Source: Rhodospirillales bacterium (GTDB lineage: Bacteria; Pseudomonadota; Alphaproteobacteria; Rhodospirillales; 2-02-FULL-58-16). From it: a DNA stretch of 8,617 nucleotides. Location of the stretch: assembly GCA_021775195.1 (NCBI GenBank), contig JAJFIG010000306.1:1-8617 (forward strand). Reading direction: 5' to 3'. Positions 1-6,035 of this stretch are shown here, piece by piece (position 1 is the stretch's first letter; each line of letters begins with the position of its first letter). The notes beneath the pieces are model-generated. The model saw only the letters and a program-made list of their open reading frames with translations. It did not search any database and was not told the origin of the DNA. The translations under genes were made by a program, and so were the position numbers.

Positions 1-545
1 AACAGCTCGCCGATGCGGGGCGGCCGTCCCTGGGGAAGGTAGATGCGGCTGTTCTCCGCCCATCGCCGGTAGCCGGCCTCGTAGGTGGTGATGTACTCGG
101 CCAAAAGCGGGTACACCGGGAACCCGTCCCCGGCGAAGCGGATGGCCGCCGCCGCTGCCTCGCCGAAGGAAATGGTGCCGAAGCGCTCCAGGGCCTTGAT
201 CCACGCCGCCGGTGCCGCCGGGACGACGGTGCGCAGCAGCCCCTCGGGGATGGCGCCGCCGTGCTCGCGGACGAAGAACTCCACCGTCGCCGCCTTCGGC
301 CACGTGCCCAGGCCGTCGATGGTTACCACCTCGCCGGTGTCGGCCATGCGGATCATGATCGGGGCGACGCCGCCGACGCTGACCAAGTCGCTGTGCAGCA
401 CGCCGAGCGCAATCCCCGCCGTTACTCCGGCATCCACCGCGTTGCCGCCGCCGTTGAGGACGTCGAACCCGGCCTCGGCCGCGAGGTAATGGCCGGCGGC
501 AATGGCGTGCCGTGTCGCCATGACGACGGGACGCAGTGCGGTCAT
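1..545 (-). CDS. Gamma-glutamyltransferase family protein, N-terminal part (runs off the left edge)
   Basis: Reading down from the ATG at 545-543, the frame stays open to base 1 (181 codons). It begins MTALRPVVMATRHAIAAGHY, then has the DVLNGGGNAVDAGV stretch (about residues 30-43), the GVLHSDLVSVGG segment, and RPPRIGEL near the cut. These are hallmarks of the large-subunit half of gamma-glutamyltransferases, which hydrolyse or transfer gamma-glutamyl groups from glutathione-like substrates. The autoprocessing threonine that starts the small subunit lies beyond the window, so activity cannot be judged. There is no signal peptide, unlike periplasmic Ggt, which suggests a cytoplasmic member. 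An AGGGAG sits 8 nt before the start. The gene follows the VOC gene on the same strand after about 60 bp and is likely co-transcribed. The family call is firm; the substrate is unknown. Confidence 0.86.
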   Translation of the reverse strand, partial: MTALRPVVMATRHAIAAGHYLAAEAGFDVLNGGGNAVDAGVTAGIALGVLHSDLVSVGGVAPIMIRMADTGEVVTIDGLGTWPKAATVEFFVREHGGAIPEGLLRTVVPAAPAAWIKALERFGTISFGEAAAAAIRFAGDGFPVYPLLAEYITTYEAGYRRWAENSRIYLPQGRPPRIGEL

Positions 546-605
546 TGCTGGAACTCCCTGGTGGGGCTCATTTTTTTATAGGCTCGCACATTTGGCGGCC
601 CGTTG

Positions 606-1520
606 TCACGCCCGGCCTTGCCCCTTGATGACCAGGGCCGTGCCCATGGCCTCCCCGGGGTCGACGATCAGTCGGTCCGGCTCGTCGGCGATGAGACCGA
701 CGCCGCGGCCTTTGAGATAGGCCCGAGTCGCCGCCAGGTCCCCCGACACGAAGCCCATGGCCGCGGTCGATGGCGCCGGCGGCGGGACCAGGCCGGCGAA
801 TTTTTCCGCCACCGTCTCCGGCGTCAGGAACCTCAGCCGCCCCCGGTCCAGCGCGACCGCCATCCCGTCAGCCGTCTCCTCCGTCCGCCGGTTGGTGAAT
901 TGCGCCAGCCGTTCGGCGCTGGCCTTCGGGTCGTCGACGGCGAACACCGTTTCCGCAAGTCCGGTGATGCCGTTGTCGCGGGTGATGTAGCGCCCCTGCC
1001 AGACCTCGTCCGGGGTCAGGTGGGTGAGCATCTGAATGCGCCCCTCCGGAACCGACCCGAAGCCCGCCCGGACGACGGTGAAGGCGACCTCGGTTTCTGA
1101 GCCGTCCTCGGCCTCGACGGTGCGCCTCAGGTTGACCGTCGGCTGGATTTCGAAACCGGCGTCGGCCAGGCGCTTCGCCTCGGTCTCCGCATCAGTGACG
1201 GTGAAGGCGATCAGGTGGACGCCGACGTAGCGCTCCATGCTGACGTAAAGGTCCCGGGTCACGATGGTGTCGAGGTCCGCCACCGGGGTCAGGATTTCGA
1301 GATATCCGCGCTCCAGCATCACCAGCCGGTTGGCCGAACCCTGGGGAATCACCGCCCCGGTTTCCGTGTCCCGGTCGCCGTGAATGGAATAGGGCGTCAG
1401 CGGGAACCCGAGCCGGGTGAAGGCCCGCGCCGCCGCCTCGATGTCGGGCACCATCCAGGCCACGTGATCGAGGAATACGTCGCCCGCCTCGGGCAGTTGT
1501 CGGTCCCAGGACGTCATCAT
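606..1520 (-). CDS. VOC superfamily (glyoxalase-3-like) protein, two modules
   Basis: This is a 304-aa protein if it starts at the ATG at 1520-1518, which is preceded by AAAAAGGAAC with about 5 nt spacing. A second ATG follows at once. An upstream start at 1586 would add 22 residues that overlap the repeat-bearing spacer, so I reject it. Residues 17-80 form a Glyoxalase_3-type module: LDHVAWMVPDIEAA with H19, then GSANRLVMLE, then GYLEIL with E75. H19 and E75 fit the usual metal-ligand positions. Residues 100-170 (GVHLIAFTVTD, then QMLTHLTPDEVWQ) and 184-300 (GLAETVFAVDD to the end) look like further beta-alpha-beta-beta-beta repeats. VOC proteins include dioxygenases, isomerases and lyases, and nothing here fixes the reaction. 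The gene is probably the first of an operon with the gamma-glutamyltransferase. Its 5' side faces the repeat at 1589-1652 and the divergent usp gene. Confidence 0.85.
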   Translation of the reverse strand: MMTSWDRQLPEAGDVFLDHVAWMVPDIEAAARAFTRLGFPLTPYSIHGDRDTETGAVIPQGSANRLVMLERGYLEILTPVADLDTIVTRDLYVSMERYVGVHLIAFTVTDAETEAKRLADAGFEIQPTVNLRRTVEAEDGSETEVAFTVVRAGFGSVPEGRIQMLTHLTPDEVWQGRYITRDNGITGLAETVFAVDDPKASAERLAQFTNRRTEETADGMAVALDRGRLRFLTPETVAEKFAGLVPPPAPSTAAMGFVSGDLAATRAYLKGRGVGLIADEPDRLIVDPGEAMGTALVIKGQGRA

Positions 1521-1588
1521 CGGGTTCCTTTTTTCTCGCAGCCGTCCGAGTTTACACCATGGCATCAGCGGCGCCAGCGGGCTCAAGA

Positions 1589-1652
1589 GCCTGCCCGGAA
1601 AACCGATTTGCCACCATCAAATTGTTTCCGTTTGGTCGGATAGTGCTCTAAG
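1589..1652 (-). repeat. Truncated copy of the dispersed intergenic repeat (inverted relative to 8255-8318)
   Basis: These 64 bp match the reverse complement of 8255-8318 at 59 of 64 positions by eye, with no gaps. The copy ends in GGTCGGATAGTGCTCTAAG, the same kind of end seen at 5978-6027 and 8499-8524. Similarity stops abruptly at 1589, so the inner part of the element is missing. The palindrome CGAAATTTCG (1653-1662) abuts its outer end. It lies between the divergent VOC and usp genes and could carry promoter or transcript-end functions, but I see no clear promoter hexamers in it. Confidence 0.85.
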
Positions 1653-1745
1653 CGAAATTTCGTAGTGATGGTATGCTGGAAAATGCGAAACCGGGTCCGC
1701 ATGTTTATGCAGGCCGTCAGCGTGTCCGAATGGAAGGCGATGCAG

Positions 1746-2171
1746 ATGAAAAAAATATTGGTTGCCATAGATATCGAGAGAAGTGGCGGCAACGATTTTA
1801 GCATAAAGGCGGCTCAGGACATTGCCGGGGTCATGGGCGGTACACTTGTCTTTCTGTATGTAGTCGAACCAATGCCCAGTTATGTCATCTCTCAGGTTCC
1901 GGAGGCGTTGATCGGGGAGCAGAAGTCTCAAGCCGAGGAGGAACTGGGCAAACTGGCGGCGCAGTACGGTTGTTCCGACATTGTTGTTCGCGAGGGGACT
2001 CCCGCGACCGAAATTATCGAGCACGCATCCGAAATCAACGCGGACCTTATCGTCGTAGACTCTCACGATCCGGATCTGTCGAATTATTTCATCGGCTCCA
2101 CCGCCAGCCGGGTGGTTCGGCACGCTCATTGTTCGGTGCACGTCGTGCGCCACCCCGACGACCAAGATTAG
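1746..2171 (+). CDS. Universal stress protein, single UspA domain
   Basis: The protein has 141 aa and starts at MKKILVAIDI. GGAAGG at 1732-1737 lies 8 nt ahead of that ATG; the ATG at 1740 is a less well spaced alternative, and upstream starts would add a non-homologous leader. The N-terminal strand with D9, the middle VVREGTPATEIIEHA (residues 80-94), and the closing IGSTASRVVRHAHCSVHVVR (116-135) are typical of Usp domains, which are cytoplasmic, often dimeric, stress-linked proteins. The usual nucleotide loop G-2x-G-9x-G(S/T) is degenerate: D105 to D110 (DSHDPD) replaces the two first glycines, while the final GS (117-118) remains. Either ATP binding is lost or a variant loop is used. The gene looks monocistronic. 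Its base composition is slightly less GC-rich than that of the metabolic genes. Confidence 0.92.
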   Translation: MKKILVAIDIERSGGNDFSIKAAQDIAGVMGGTLVFLYVVEPMPSYVISQVPEALIGEQKSQAEEELGKLAAQYGCSDIVVREGTPATEIIEHASEINADLIVVDSHDPDLSNYFIGSTASRVVRHAHCSVHVVRHPDDQD

Positions 2172-2403
2172 GGCAGACAGGGCTCCTTAAGGCCAAAACC
2201 CGTCTTAAGCGACCAGCCCAAATGTGATCCGTTGATCTCCTCACGGCAGCCATGGTCTGCTGAATAGCTAGCGGTCCAGGTCTTGTTTCGGCGAAATTTC
2301 CGACCGGGACACGACCCGACCGCGTACTGGGCTGACCCTGCACACTCCGTTGTGTTACTATCGCCGCGTCCCGGGAGACTTGGCGCGCGAAAGGATCCAT
2401 ACC
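2172..2403 (+). other. Intergenic spacer usp to NIPSNAP gene
   Basis: No convincing gene lies in these 232 bp. Two copies of CTTAAG sit about 20 bp downstream of usp (around 2187-2210) and could form a weak stem, but there is no T-tract to make it a standard terminator. The right part holds the candidate promoter listed separately. Confidence 0.5.
2332..2361 (+). promoter_or_regulatory. Candidate sigma-70-like promoter for the NIPSNAP/FAD oxidoreductase pair
   Basis: CTGACC (2332-2337) and TACTAT (2356-2361) are separated by 18 bp and each match 4 of 6 consensus bases. They lie about 40 bp before the start at 2404. The position and spacing are right but the match is modest, and this is inference only. 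Confidence 0.3.
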
Positions 2404-2718
2404 ATGATCATCGACCACCGCACGTACATCGTGCAGCACGGCCGCATTGGCGAATACATCAAGATGTTCGAGGCCACCGGCCTGCCGGTGCAGTTGAAGC
2501 ACCTGGGCAACCTGATCGGTTATTTCCAGACCGCCGTCGGGCCCCTGAACCAGGTCGTGCATCTGTGGGGGTACGAGGATTACGGCGACATGGAGCGCCG
2601 CCGCGCCGCCCGCGACGCCGATCCCGATTGGACCGCCTACAAGGCCCAGTCCGCCGGCATGCTGGTGAGCCAGGAAAACAAGATCCTGTCCCCGGTCTCG
2701 TTCTCGCCCCTGAAGTGA
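2404..2718 (+). CDS. NIPSNAP family protein
   Basis: The protein has 104 aa. The start at [14 protein letters not shown] is supported by GAAAGGA ending 8 nt upstream; an in-frame ATG at 2350 would add 18 unrelated residues. The layout is that of a stand-alone NIPSNAP domain (a dimeric alpha-beta-barrel related to EthD/ABM folds): a first strand RTYIV, the helix IGEYIKMFE, the [23 protein letters not shown] core (about residues 37-59), and a closing strand NKILSPVSF. Bacterial NIPSNAP proteins often sit beside catabolic enzymes, but most have no proven reaction. The gene ends 25 bp before the FAD oxidoreductase on the same strand, which indicates an operon and perhaps a shared substrate. Confidence 0.9.
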   Translation: MIIDHRTYIVQHGRIGEYIKMFEATGLPVQLKHLGNLIGYFQTAVGPLNQVVHLWGYEDYGDMERRRAARDADPDWTAYKAQSAGMLVSQENKILSPVSFSPLK

Positions 2719-2743
2719 ACAGGCGGGTAGGGGGGTGATGGCC

Positions 2744-4081
2744 ATGGAGGAAATGACCTGTGACGTCCTCGTCGTCGGTGGCGGTGTCACCGGCCTTGCT
2801 GCCTCCGTCGCCGCCGCCCGTTCGGGCGCCCGCACAATCCTAATCGAAGCCCGTCCCTTCGTCGGCGGCAACGCCACCACCGGTTTGTGCCTCCACAACT
2901 TCGTCAGCCAGCAGGGCCGCCAGGTGGTCTTCGGTTTTGCCCAGGAAATGGTCGACCGCCTGATCGACGCCGGCGGCGCCGTCGGCCACATCCCCTACGA
3001 CGGCTTCGTCTGCGCCGTCACCCCCGTCGACGGCACCTGGTTCCGCATCGTTGCCACCGAGGTCCTGGCCGAGGCCGGGGTCACGGTGCTCACCGGGGCC
3101 GGCGTCGTCGGCGTCGATGCCAGGGACGCCCGTATTCACGGCGTCACCGTGGCCATGAAGGGGGGCTTGCGCACCGTCCGCGCCCACACCTACGTCGACG
3201 CCAGCGGCGACGGCGATGTCGCCGCTCTCGCCGGCGCACGCTTCCGCAAGGGCGCGCCCGGCACCGGCAAGATGCAGCCGGTCTCCATGATCATGCATTT
3301 CCACAACGTCGACACCGTCACCATAGCCGACGAACTGGGCGAGGTCGCGCCGGCCATGGGCACCCGGCGCGACCATCAGGAGCCCTTCCCGGTCTATTTC
3401 AACGGCACCTTCTCCAAGTGGAACAAGGAAATCCGTGACGCCGAGGTCTTCCCCAACCTCGACCGCCATGTCTTCTTCAACACCGTCTGGCCCACCCGGG
3501 TCAACGTCAACACCTCCGCCGTCGTCGGCGTCGACGGCACCGATCCGGTGGCCCTCGCCAGGGCGACCACGGCCCTGGTCCGCCAGGTCACCGGCGCCGG
3601 CGAGTTCCTCAAGCAGCACGTGCCCGGCTTCTCCCGCGGCTATTTCGAGCCCGCCGCCATCGTCGGCGTGCGCGAGACCCGCAACATCACGGGTCTCTAC
3701 GAGATCAGCGACGACGACATCCGGGCCGGGCGCAAGTTCGACGACACCATCGGTCAGATCTGTTTTCACGTCGACATCCACGACCCCGACACCGGCCAGG
3801 CCCAGTTCCATCCCATCGGCGACGACGGCGCCTTCGACGTTCCCTTCCGCGCCCTGCTGCCCGAGGGCTTCGCCAATCTGGTGATCGGCGGGCGCTGCAT
3901 TTCGGCCTCGTCCTATGCTCACGGGGCGACCCGCAACATGGCGCCCTGCCTGGTCACCGGCCAGGCGGCGGGGACCGCCGCCGCCATGGCCGCGTCGGCG
4001 GGTGTGGAGGTGCCCAATCTTCCCGTTCCCGACCTCCAGGACCGGTTGCGCCGCGACGGCGCCTACCTGGGCGAGCGGTAG
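2744..4081 (+). CDS. FAD-dependent oxidoreductase (FAD_oxidored / PF12831 type)
   Basis: The 445-aa protein starts at [21 protein letters not shown] (2729-2735) is 8 nt before this ATG; GTG 2735 and ATG 2738 are too close to it to be preferred. A dinucleotide-binding fold opens the protein (G12-G13-G14-V-T-G17, with E35 as the ribose-binding acid), followed by a GG motif ([10 protein letters not shown], about 38-47). YVDASGDGD (about 150-158), the [10 protein letters not shown] signature (about 308-317), and the C-terminal GGRCIS and [16 protein letters not shown] segments (about 382-413) complete a standard FAD_oxidored pattern. It is probably a soluble flavoenzyme oxidising or reducing a small organic substrate, not identifiable here. 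There is no signal peptide and no Fe-S cysteine cluster. Translation probably follows directly from the NIPSNAP gene. Codon third positions are very GC-rich, unlike the islet that follows. Confidence 0.92.
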   Translation: MEEMTCDVLVVGGGVTGLAASVAAARSGARTILIEARPFVGGNATTGLCLHNFVSQQGRQVVFGFAQEMVDRLIDAGGAVGHIPYDGFVCAVTPVDGTWFRIVATEVLAEAGVTVLTGAGVVGVDARDARIHGVTVAMKGGLRTVRAHTYVDASGDGDVAALAGARFRKGAPGTGKMQPVSMIMHFHNVDTVTIADELGEVAPAMGTRRDHQEPFPVYFNGTFSKWNKEIRDAEVFPNLDRHVFFNTVWPTRVNVNTSAVVGVDGTDPVALARATTALVRQVTGAGEFLKQHVPGFSRGYFEPAAIVGVRETRNITGLYEISDDDIRAGRKFDDTIGQICFHVDIHDPDTGQAQFHPIGDDGAFDVPFRALLPEGFANLVIGGRCISASSYAHGATRNMAPCLVTGQAAGTAAAMAASAGVEVPNLPVPDLQDRLRRDGAYLGER

Positions 4082-4326
4082 CATCGCCGGCGAAAGGCGA
4101 CTAGGTCATGGACTCATTAACTGGTGTTGCGATTGGCGAGGTCCGCTCCACCCCGCACAGCGGACCAAATTCAGAACCGCCGTTTAGGACTGCTCCTGAC
4201 CCAAAGCAGACATTCTTAAAACTCATACTTCCACAGGCTCTATCACCATTTGGCTTTGCCGTTAGGTAGCCGTGGTACATTTTCGTTCAACTGACGGTGA
4301 ATGAGGCAGTCGATGGTCCGTGAGCC
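4082..4326. other. Gene-free spacer between the FAD oxidoreductase and the AT-rich islet
   Basis: No gene is visible in these 245 bp, which mark the change from GC-rich to AT-rich DNA. GGTCCGCT (4140-4147) and AGCGGACC (4159-4166) form an 8-bp stem with an 11-nt loop and no T-tract. The GCTCCTGACCCAAAGCAGACATTC stretch at about 4189-4213 resembles, in reverse, a segment at about 5870-5893 on the islet's other side. At the far end, GTGAGCCTCAC (4320-4330) is a small dyad overlapping the SRPBCC stop codon. Confidence 0.5.
4140..4166. terminator. Hairpin downstream of the FAD oxidoreductase, possible weak terminator
   Basis: A perfect 8-bp stem (GGTCCGCT/AGCGGACC) with an 11-nt loop lies 59 bp past the oxidoreductase stop. 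It has no U-tract on either strand, so rho-independent termination is doubtful. Confidence 0.3.
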
Positions 4327-4773
4327 TCACTCAGACAGACTCAATAAAACCCGGGTTTCCAGATTATCGAGGCAAGCAAGCCACCCTTCGCCATGCTGAG
4401 CACGAATTTCTTCGGAGGGGAAGAGGGCATGGGTGAGGACAAATTCTGTTCTGTTAGCAGACAGTTCTTTGAATGCCAGATCAACGCGGGAATTACTAAT
4501 CACCGGGGATGACCAGGTAAAGGTGATCTGACGATAGCGAATAATTGATGTGTATTCGCCAAATATATGAACATCGCTCGATGGCATGTGCATGATTATT
4601 GAATATTTGCCGCCGATGCTAAAATTGTTGGTCACTGTGCTGTCGCAAAAATCCTCTCTCCGAGCGAATAACCATTTGGCCATTTTTGAAGGCTGGGACC
4701 AGGCATCGAACAAGGTCCGCTTAGAACAATTGAAGGTGCGTTTTATAACCAAATCATCTAAATCAATGGCCAT
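4327..4773 (-). CDS. SRPBCC (AHSA1-like) domain protein, downstream of ArsR
   Basis: The protein has 148 aa and starts at MAIDLDDLVIKRTF, with GGGGAGAAAA directly upstream; a TTG at 4785 is possible but less likely. The pattern is that of AHSA1-type START/SRPBCC proteins, which bind hydrophobic ligands in a helix-grip cavity: an opening strand (IKRTFNCS), the helix LFDAWSQPSKMAKWL (about 21-35), GGKYSIIMHMP (54-64), the FGEYTSI strand, and a C-terminal helix with HGEGWLACLDNLETRV (about 127-142). The start overlaps the ArsR stop by 11 bp, so the two are translationally coupled. ArsR plus SRPBCC is a common bacterial pairing, often considered a ligand-responsive unit. Codon use is markedly AT-richer than in genes outside 4300-5750. 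The ligand is unknown. Confidence 0.88.
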   Translation of the reverse strand: MAIDLDDLVIKRTFNCSKRTLFDAWSQPSKMAKWLFARREDFCDSTVTNNFSIGGKYSIIMHMPSSDVHIFGEYTSIIRYRQITFTWSSPVISNSRVDLAFKELSANRTEFVLTHALFPSEEIRAQHGEGWLACLDNLETRVLLSLSE

Positions 4774-5107
4774 TTTTCTCCCCAAGTGCTTGGGTGTCGA
4801 TATAGGATTCCAATTCGTTCAGGCGGAGTTCCCAGAATTTGGTCTGCATAGCAATGAATCTTGCAACTTTGCGCCAAATGTCAAAATTCATATGGCAGTA
4901 GACCTGTCGCCCCCGTTTGCTTTTATAGATCAATTCTGCATTTTCGAGAATTTTGATGTTTTTGGAAACTGCCCCCATGGTCAAATCAAAACGACTGGCC
5001 AAATCGCCAACCGTTTTTGACTCCTCGGACAACTCCGTCAGGATCAAACGTCGTTTTGAATCCGACAAGGCAAAAAATATACTATCTAATTGATATTCAC
5101 TTTCCAT
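4763..5107 (-). CDS. ArsR/SmtB-type winged-helix transcriptional regulator
   Basis: The 114-aa protein has the ArsR opening (IFFALSDSKRRLILTEL, about 10-26) and a winged helix-turn-helix at about 33-60 (VGDLASRFDLTMGAVSKNIK), followed by the wing KSKRGRQVYCHM. The usual metal-sensor motif (ELCVCDL with paired cysteines) is absent and only C71 is present, so it is unlikely to sense metals by the classic site. It belongs with the ArsR proteins paired with SRPBCC genes and probably represses its own operon and the divergent SRPBCC gene. No strong ribosome binding site precedes its ATG (5107-5105), which may mean low or leaderless expression. It is AT-rich like its partner. Confidence 0.92.
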   Translation of the reverse strand: MESEYQLDSIFFALSDSKRRLILTELSEESKTVGDLASRFDLTMGAVSKNIKILENAELIYKSKRGRQVYCHMNFDIWRKVARFIAMQTKFWELRLNELESYIDTQALGEKNGH

Positions 5108-5272
5108 AAGTGGAAACTATCAAAAAATTATTCTAATATCTAGTCTATAAATTACTGTTTCTAAACAATTATAAAATTTTCTATTTTAGAGATATGATTA
5201 TTCATTTTTCGTGGATGGTCGCTAAAATCAAGGAGTGTGACTTAAACAAATTTATGAAAAGGAAAATTTTAA
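5108..5272. promoter_or_regulatory. AT-rich divergent promoter/operator region of the ArsR-SRPBCC islet
   Basis: This 165-bp spacer between the divergent ArsR and SRPBCC genes is the most AT-rich part of the window. A -10-like TATGAT (5193-5198) lies 74 bp before the plus-strand start, without a good -35. TCTAAA (5160-5165) and TTTAGA (5185-5190) form an imperfect dyad that could be an ArsR site. A second partial symmetry pairs ATATCTAG near 5136 with GATAT near 5191. Shared control by the ArsR protein is inferred from gene layout. AAAAGGA (5257-5263) serves as the ribosome binding site for the plus gene. Confidence 0.5.
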
Positions 5273-5728
5273 ATGCCAAATATTACCCACACGATTTCCA
5301 CCTCCGTTGACCTGAATAAGGCCATGTCGGCGATCACATCTCTAAATGGCTTAAATAACTGGTGGACAACGGAGACAACCGGCGATCCCAGTGAAGGTGG
5401 CGTCCTCGCCTTTCGTTTTGGAGGCGGTGGCCCGGACATGTCGGTTGAGAAGGTGACGGAAAATGAGGTGATTTGGAAATGCGTTAGCGGTCCTGAGGAA
5501 TGGCTCGGTACGACGATCGAATTTCGTTTTCAAAGGGAAGAGAACGGAAATACAGCGCTCTATTTCACCCATCGGGGCTGGGCCGAAGAAACGCCATTCC
5601 ACTATCATTGTTCAATGAAATGGGCGTCATTTTTGCTTAGTCTTAAAGAGTATCTCGATCTCGGGCAGGGCCGACCATTTCCGAACGATATTCAGATCGA
5701 AGGCCCGACATTAAAACAGGTCGCCTGA
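5273..5728 (+). CDS. SRPBCC (AHSA1-like) domain protein, divergent from ArsR
   Basis: The protein has 151 aa and starts at MPNITHTISTSVDL; AAAAGGA lies 9 nt upstream. It has the N-terminal strand and helix of SRPBCC proteins, with NNWWTTETTGDP (about 28-39) as the loop after the first helix, then GGVLAFRFGGGG, VTENEVIWKC (61-70), TTIEFRFQ, NTALYFTHRGW, and a long C-terminal helix CSMKWASFLLSLKEYLDLG (113-131) ending in a GRPFPND tail typical of this subfamily. It is a different branch from the SRPBCC gene at 4327-4773, so a recent tandem duplication is unlikely. It probably binds a small hydrophobic ligand; any enzymatic role is unknown. The divergent layout suggests regulation by the ArsR protein. 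Confidence 0.9.
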   Translation: MPNITHTISTSVDLNKAMSAITSLNGLNNWWTTETTGDPSEGGVLAFRFGGGGPDMSVEKVTENEVIWKCVSGPEEWLGTTIEFRFQREENGNTALYFTHRGWAEETPFHYHCSMKWASFLLSLKEYLDLGQGRPFPNDIQIEGPTLKQVA

Positions 5729-5744
5729 TTATATCGAATTGAGA

Positions 5745-5774
5745 GCCCGGCGATCTATAATTCCATCGCCGGGC
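5745..5774 (+). terminator. Strong GC hairpin after the SRPBCC gene
   Basis: A perfect 10-bp stem (GCCCGGCGAT/ATCGCCGGGC) with a 10-nt loop starts 17 bp past the stop codon. There is no T-tract after it, so it is either a non-canonical terminator or a transcript 3' stabiliser. Confidence 0.5.
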
Positions 5775-5977
5775 AACTCCGAGCGGCTGTACCTGAATTA
5801 TCAATTTATTGAAGTTAGCCAGACCTACAAAATCTTCAAAAACTGTCAGAATGCGGAAAAGTCCGCTTCTGGCTACAGGCGGAAGTGCCCAACTGCGCGG
5901 ATTTGCGACCGGTGTTGGCTCTAAAGCCGACATCGGCGCCCCACCGCTGACCCAACTCTCGTTTATGAGTACACGCC

Positions 5978-6027
5978 CTAGAGCCCTATCCGGTCAAATG
6001 GTTCCATTTGGCCGGATAGGGCTCTAG
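5978..6027. repeat. Near-perfect 50-bp palindrome of the intergenic repeat family
   Basis: Two 24-nt arms (5978-6001 and 6004-6027) flank the dinucleotide TT. They pair at 23 of 24 positions, and the one mismatch (T5994 against G6011) would be a G-U pair in RNA. The outer ends read CTAGAGCCCTATCCGG and its complement. The right half matches 8499-8522 nearly base for base and resembles 1626-1652. The palindrome ends 8 nt before the hydrolase ATG, so in the transcript it would sit right at the ribosome binding region. Confidence 0.9.
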
Positions 6028-6035
6028 AGTGAGCC

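Larger units (their letters stand above)
5729..6035. other. Gene-free spacer between SRPBCC gene and dehalogenase-like hydrolase
   Basis: This 307-bp stretch contains the hairpin at 5745-5774, an unremarkable middle with no credible gene (a 61-codon open frame at 5739-5924 has no homology I recognise and no good ribosome binding site), and the long palindrome at 5978-6027. The GC content rises again from about 5870, marking the islet's right margin. No clear promoter hexamers for the hydrolase are visible outside the palindrome. Confidence 0.5.

Noticed and set aside
1617..2165. 182-codon minus-strand open frame opposite usp
   Set aside because: The plus strand encodes a clear Usp domain with a well-placed ribosome binding site.
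2089..2991. 300-codon minus-strand open frame spanning usp, NIPSNAP and the oxidoreductase start
   Set aside because: It crosses three well-supported plus-strand genes and shows no recognisable domain.
2840..4084. Long open frame on the minus strand opposite the FAD oxidoreductase
   Set aside because: A low-complexity G/A/D/V-rich translation produced by high third-position GC; the plus strand carries clear flavoenzyme motifs.
5739..5924. 61-codon open frame after the divergent SRPBCC gene
   Set aside because: It begins inside the terminator-like hairpin, lacks a ribosome binding site, and its composition is not gene-like.
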